The notes under the pieces: generated by a model
The model's input: only the letters and a program-made list of their open reading frames with translations
Database searches by the model: none
Told to the model about the DNA's origin: nothing
Program-made: the position numbers and the translations under genes
Shown: positions 60,975-64,000 of the stretch, in pieces
Numbering within the stretch: position 1 is the stretch's first letter
Layout: the number at the start of each line of letters is the position of its first letter
Assembly (NCBI RefSeq): GCF_030063185.1
Contig: NZ_JASISP010000002.1
Span: 62,001-126,000 of the forward strand
Direction of reading: 5' to 3'
DNA: 64,000 nucleotides
From: Arthrobacter sp. H35-D1
GTDB lineage: Bacteria > Actinomycetota > Actinomycetes > Actinomycetales > Micrococcaceae

Positions 60975-61913
60975 TTACAGGTCCGGGCTCCCGCCGTTGC
61001 GCAGATAGTCCAGCTGCGCTTCGACATTCAATTCCGCGGCGGCCCGGAGATTCGCCGGCACCTCCGGGTAGACCCGTTCCGCCACGGCCTGCACCGACGG
61101 GATTGTGCCGCTTTCCGTCTTCAGGCGTTCGACGGCGGAGCGCACCTGGGCGATCCGTTCCCCCCTGTGCTCGGCATAGGCTTCGGCCGCCTTGGCCAGG
61201 TCTGCCAGCACCGGCCCGTGCCCGGGCAGTGCGGGAACGGGGTTGCCGGCGGTGCCGTGTTCAAGTCCCCGGCTGCGCAAGGCTGCCAACGACCCAAGGT
61301 AGTCCCCCAGCCGCCCGTCGGGGTAGCAAATGACAGTGCTGCCGCTGCCAAGGATCGTATCCCCCGTCAGCACAAAGTGCCCGGCCAGCTGCGCCTGCGG
61401 GACCAGCGGGACCAGCGGGACCAGCGGGACCAGCGGGACCAGCGGGACCAGCGGGACCAGCGGGACCAGCGGGACCAGCGGGACCAGCGGGACCAGCGGG
61501 ACCAGCGGGGCAACGGCGAAACACACGGAGTCGCTGGTGTGCCCCGGCGTGGCCAGGACAGTGATGGCGAGCCCGGCAGAGTGGATGGTTTCGCCGTCGG
61601 ACAGGGACTCGCCGGCATGGCAAAAAGCAGCCAGGGCCGCACGGACAGGAGCCCCGGTGAGCTGGTGCAGGGAGGCACTGCCGTCGGTGTGGTCGCCGTG
61701 GTGGTGGGTGATGAGAATCAATTCCACGGCACCGGCAGCCGCCAATTCAGCCAGATGCGGCTCCAGCGCAGGGCCGGGGTCCACCACCACCACGCCGGGC
61801 GCGCCGGGGGCTGCCAGAACATACGAGTTCGTTCCGTCAAGGGTCATGGGCCCGGGGTTTTCAGCCCGCCGCCTGCGCACGCAATCCCCAATGCGCTCCC
61901 AACGCTCGTTCAT
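60975..61913 (-). CDS. MBL-fold metallo-hydrolase with an internal (PLV)n expansion
   Basis: 312 aa. Metal ligands are present: LILITHHHGDHTDGSASLHQ, ITVLATPGHTSDSVCFAV, FVLTGDTILGSGSTV and ALPGHGPVL. The C-terminal domain (IAQVRSAVERLKTESGTIPS, VQAVAERVYPEVPANLRAAA) is that of LACTB2/RNase-Z-like hydrolases in actinobacteria. Between the PGHTSDSVCFAV strand and FVLTGDT, where relatives have a short turn, residues about 136-172 are twelve Pro-Leu-Val triplets. The gene is still open, so the product carries a hydrophobic Pro-rich loop near the active-site face. Confidence 0.9.
   Translation of the reverse strand: MNERWERIGDCVRRRRAENPGPMTLDGTNSYVLAAPGAPGVVVVDPGPALEPHLAELAAAGAVELILITHHHGDHTDGSASLHQLTGAPVRAALAAFCHAGESLSDGETIHSAGLAITVLATPGHTSDSVCFAVAPLVPLVPLVPLVPLVPLVPLVPLVPLVPLVPLVPLVPQAQLAGHFVLTGDTILGSGSTVICYPDGRLGDYLGSLAALRSRGLEHGTAGNPVPALPGHGPVLADLAKAAEAYAEHRGERIAQVRSAVERLKTESGTIPSVQAVAERVYPEVPANLRAAAELNVEAQLDYLRNGGSPDL
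61399..61506 (-). repeat. 12-copy 9-bp tandem repeat in the MBL hydrolase gene
   Basis: GGGACCAGC (plus strand) is repeated exactly twelve times with no interruption, encoding Pro-Leu-Val on the minus strand. Because the unit is three codons, copy changes keep the frame. The perfect identity of all copies points to recent expansion. Confidence 0.95.
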
Positions 61914-61954
61914 GCGTTTCCTCCCCCGGCTTCGCCGGCCGTTAATAGCGGTGG

Positions 61955-63496
61955 TTAATAGCGGTAGTAGGCGGGCTTGTACGGACCGGCAGGATCAAGG
62001 TCCAAGTAGGCCGCCTGGTGGTCGGTGAGCACCGTCAGCTCAACACCGAGGGCGTCCAGGTGCAGACGGGCCACCTTCTCATCCAGAATCTTCGGCAGCA
62101 CGTACACGTCCTTGGCGTATTCGGGCTGCGTCTGGTCCTTCTTTGTGAAGATTTCAAGCTGCGCGATGACCTGGTTGGTGAAGGAGTTGCTCATGACGAA
62201 GGAGGGGTGGCCCGTGGCGTTGCCCAAGTTCAGCAGGCGGCCCTCGGACAGGACGATGATGGAGCGTTCGGCGCCCGTCCCGGCGTCGAACACCCACTCA
62301 TGAACTTGCGCCTTGATCTCCACCTTCGCCACGCCGTCGACCCTTGCCAGGCCGGCCATGTCGATTTCATTGTCAAAGTGCCCAATGTTGCCCACGATGG
62401 CCTTGTTCTTCATCGTGAGCATGTCCGCTGCCATGATGATGTCCCTGCCGCCAGTGGCGGTGATGAAGATGTCGCCCTGCTCGAGGACGGAATCCAACCT
62501 GGCCACCTGGTAGCCGTCCATGGCGGCCTGCAGGGCGCAGATGGGGTCGATCTCGGTGATGATGACGCGGGCGCCTTGGCCGCGCAGTGCCTCGGCCGAG
62601 CCCTTGCCCACGTCGCCGTAACCGCAGACGACGGCGACCTTCCCGCCGATGAGCACGTCGGTGGCGCGCATGATGCCGTCGGGGAGGGAGTGGCGGATGC
62701 CGTACTTGTTGTCGAACTTGGACTTGGTCACGGAGTCGTTGACGTTGATGGCGGGGAATAGCAGTTTGCCTTCGGCTGCCAGCTGGTACAGCCGGTGCAC
62801 CCCGGTGGTGGTTTCCTCGGTGACACCGTGAATGCCCGCGGCAATGCGCGTCCACTTGTGCGGGTCTGCGGCGAGGGAGTCGCGCAGGAGCTGCAGGAAG
62901 ACGGCGCCTTCCTCGGATTCGTCCTCCGCGGTGGCCGGGACTGCGCCGGCGCCTTCATAGGCGACGCCCTTATGAATAAGCATGGTGGCGTCGCCGCCGT
63001 CGTCAAGGATCATGTTGGGTCCCCGACTCGAAGCCCCCTGGGAGGGCCCGGTGGAAAGTCCCCGGGAAGGCCCGTCGGGGTCCATATCGGCGCCGGGCCA
63101 GCTGAGAATCTGCTGGGTCGTCCACCAGTACTCTTCCAGGGTTTCGCCCTTCCAGGCGAAGACGGGCACGCCGGCGGGGTGCTCTGGTGTGCCACTCCCC
63201 ACCACAATGGCTGCGGCAGCTTCATCCTGGGTGGAGAAAATATTGCAGGAAGCCCAGCGAACTTCTGCACCGAGCGCCGTCAGGGTTTCTATCAGGACGG
63301 CCGTCTGGACCGTCATGTGGAGCGAGCCGGCGATGCGGGCGCCCCGCAGCGGCTGGGTGGCAGCGTATTCGGCGCGCAAGCTCATCAGGCCCGGCATCTC
63401 AAATTCAGCTAGGCGGATCTGGTGGCGGCCGGCGGCGGCCAGGGAGATGTCGGCAACTTTGTAGTCGGACGGGGACAGGGTCGCTGATGCACTCAT
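61955..63496 (-). CDS. ahcY: Adenosylhomocysteinase
   Basis: 513 aa from the ATG at 63496. It hydrolyses S-adenosylhomocysteine to adenosine and homocysteine in the methyl cycle. Visible are [60 protein letters not shown], the NAD Rossmann motif [20 protein letters not shown] and the C-terminal [13 protein letters not shown]. Residues about 180-200 ([20 protein letters not shown]) are an unusual Ser/Gly/Pro insert compared with standard enzymes. TTAATAGCGGT is duplicated just past the stop (61940 region). The Trm112-like gene precedes it on the same strand. Confidence 0.96.
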   Translation of the reverse strand: MSASATLSPSDYKVADISLAAAGRHQIRLAEFEMPGLMSLRAEYAATQPLRGARIAGSLHMTVQTAVLIETLTALGAEVRWASCNIFSTQDEAAAAIVVGSGTPEHPAGVPVFAWKGETLEEYWWTTQQILSWPGADMDPDGPSRGLSTGPSQGASSRGPNMILDDGGDATMLIHKGVAYEGAGAVPATAEDESEEGAVFLQLLRDSLAADPHKWTRIAAGIHGVTEETTTGVHRLYQLAAEGKLLFPAINVNDSVTKSKFDNKYGIRHSLPDGIMRATDVLIGGKVAVVCGYGDVGKGSAEALRGQGARVIITEIDPICALQAAMDGYQVARLDSVLEQGDIFITATGGRDIIMAADMLTMKNKAIVGNIGHFDNEIDMAGLARVDGVAKVEIKAQVHEWVFDAGTGAERSIIVLSEGRLLNLGNATGHPSFVMSNSFTNQVIAQLEIFTKKDQTQPEYAKDVYVLPKILDEKVARLHLDALGVELTVLTDHQAAYLDLDPAGPYKPAYYRY

Positions 63497-63557
63497 GGGG
63501 AATGTCCTTGGATGTCGGGGCTGAAACCGGGTGGCGCCCGGCAGGAAGCGGAGGGGC

Positions 63558-63737
63558 CTAGCCGGTGATTTGTTCCGGACGCAACAACAACACAATGCCT
63601 TCATCGACGGCGTAACGCAAGGGTCCGCCGTCGGGCCCGGCGTCCATGCTCACGAGCGCCTCGCCGTCTTGGACCAGCCTGGAGCCGGTCACGGGGCACC
63701 GCAGCACTGCCAGCAGGTTTTCACTAATCTTCGCCAT
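63558..63737 (-). CDS. Trm112-family protein
   Basis: 59 aa from the ATG at 63737, with GGGAAG just upstream. [20 protein letters not shown] and [20 protein letters not shown] match the short bacterial Trm112/YcaR-like fold; only the first of the usual zinc-binding CPxC positions is recognisable (CPVT), so zinc binding may be absent. Bacterial members are thought to assist methyltransferases. It lies between a DUF3499-like gene and ahcY on the same strand. Confidence 0.85.
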   Translation of the reverse strand: MAKISENLLAVLRCPVTGSRLVQDGEALVSMDAGPDGGPLRYAVDEGIVLLLRPEQITG

Positions 63738-63786
63738 GCTCTTCCCTTTCCCTCGAGTCCCCAAGTTGGGTCAAAATGCTGCGGAA

Positions 63787-64000
63787 TTAGTCGCGCAGCA
63801 CGCGCAGGTGGCCACGCCTGCCGGCGGCGGGGCTGCTGCCGGGCACGGGGGCCGGCGGTTCAAGACTGCCCTGGAATTCGCGCCGTGCCGGATGCGAGTC
63901 CTTGGCGGGGTCGGCGTTGGCGGCCTCCCGCACGGCATCGGCCAACGCCAGCAGATCATCCGGGCCTGGTGCGGGCGGCTTGTCCGATCGGGCCAAATGG
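63787..64000 (-). CDS. C-terminal part of a DUF3499-like gene (5' end off the right edge)
   Basis: About 70 residues are visible in a frame still open at the window edge. DDLLALADAVREAANADPAK and the final GRRGHLRVLRD recall the disordered tail of actinobacterial DUF3499 proteins, usually encoded near the ahcY/Trm112 locus. The zinc-binding N-terminal domain would lie beyond the window. The call rests on the tail and on context only. Confidence 0.55.
   Translation of the reverse strand, partial: HLARSDKPPAPGPDDLLALADAVREAANADPAKDSHPARREFQGSLEPPAPVPGSSPAAGRRGHLRVLRD

Noticed and set aside
58550-61506. CRISPR array at the repeats near 58.6 kb or 61.4 kb
   Set aside because: Units are directly tandem with no spacers, lie inside coding frames, and no cas genes are present.
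63497-63557. SAH riboswitch upstream of ahcY
   Set aside because: The short gap lacks a recognisable GAGGAGCG...core and is only 61 bp long, too short for the known structure.

Overview
The window is high-GC DNA from an actinobacterium of the Micrococcaceae, most likely Arthrobacter or a close relative. This rests on product recognition and gene order: the syntenic run tatD - rpfB-like - rsmA - ispE - ABC-F, followed by tRNA-Gln, glmU, prs, rplY and pth; an actinobacterial protein O-mannosyltransferase; a MoxR/DUF58/transglutaminase operon; and ahcY beside a Trm112-like protein and a DUF3499-like C-terminus. No database search was possible, so every family name comes from reading the protein sequence.

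Layout. 1-8.1 kb (minus strand): a surface-glycan module with an initiating sugar-1-phosphate transferase, a nucleotidyltransferase and three glycosyltransferases. Four of the junctions, from the nucleotidyltransferase to the lipoprotein, are 1-4 nt overlaps. A lipoprotein follows, then a secreted beta-propeller/LamG protein cut by the left edge. 8.1-8.9 kb is a long upstream region with a cluster of ACGT motifs. 8.9-14.4 kb: two tandem giant LuxR-type ATPase regulators, one of them lacking the Walker A lysine. 14.5-27.8 kb: the conserved housekeeping run, with a DUF559/AbiEi-like gene bracketed by 20-bp-phased palindromic arrays. 27.9-33 kb (plus strand): MoxR ATPase, DUF58 and transglutaminase genes. 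33.1-37.8 kb: succinate-semialdehyde dehydrogenase, rsmI and a protein mannosyltransferase.

37.8-47.5 kb is an accessory, decaying region: small membrane proteins, a toxin-antitoxin pair, gene remnants and three insertion elements. Two insertions can be read to the base. A 1,057-bp element whose only gene encodes a DUF6431-like zinc-finger/HTH protein sits inside a DUF6544/DUF6920-like gene, flanked by a 5-bp duplication. An IS1595-type element sits inside an SRPBCC-family gene. Removing either one restores an open reading frame exactly. A decayed IS1380-type element follows.

47.5-51.7 kb: conserved membrane and hydrolase genes (TIGR01906-like, SGNH hydrolase, SpoIIM-like, RDD). 51.7-55.7 kb: a metallo-beta-lactamase remnant, a 345-bp segment bounded by 15-bp inverted repeats, and a two-gene unit (DUF6398-like plus a 583-aa helical protein). 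55.7-59.5 kb: an ABC exporter and a two-component system whose histidine kinase is broken by two in-frame TAG codons, a frameshift and a 21-bp repeat array. 59.5-64 kb: L,D-transpeptidase, an MBL hydrolase with a 12-copy 9-bp repeat, ahcY, the Trm112-like gene and the end of a DUF3499-like gene.

Recurring theme: short tandem repeats have expanded inside or beside several genes (ispE, pmt, the transglutaminase gene, the histidine kinase, the MBL hydrolase and the 29-bp array at 33 kb), suggesting a slippage-prone genome.
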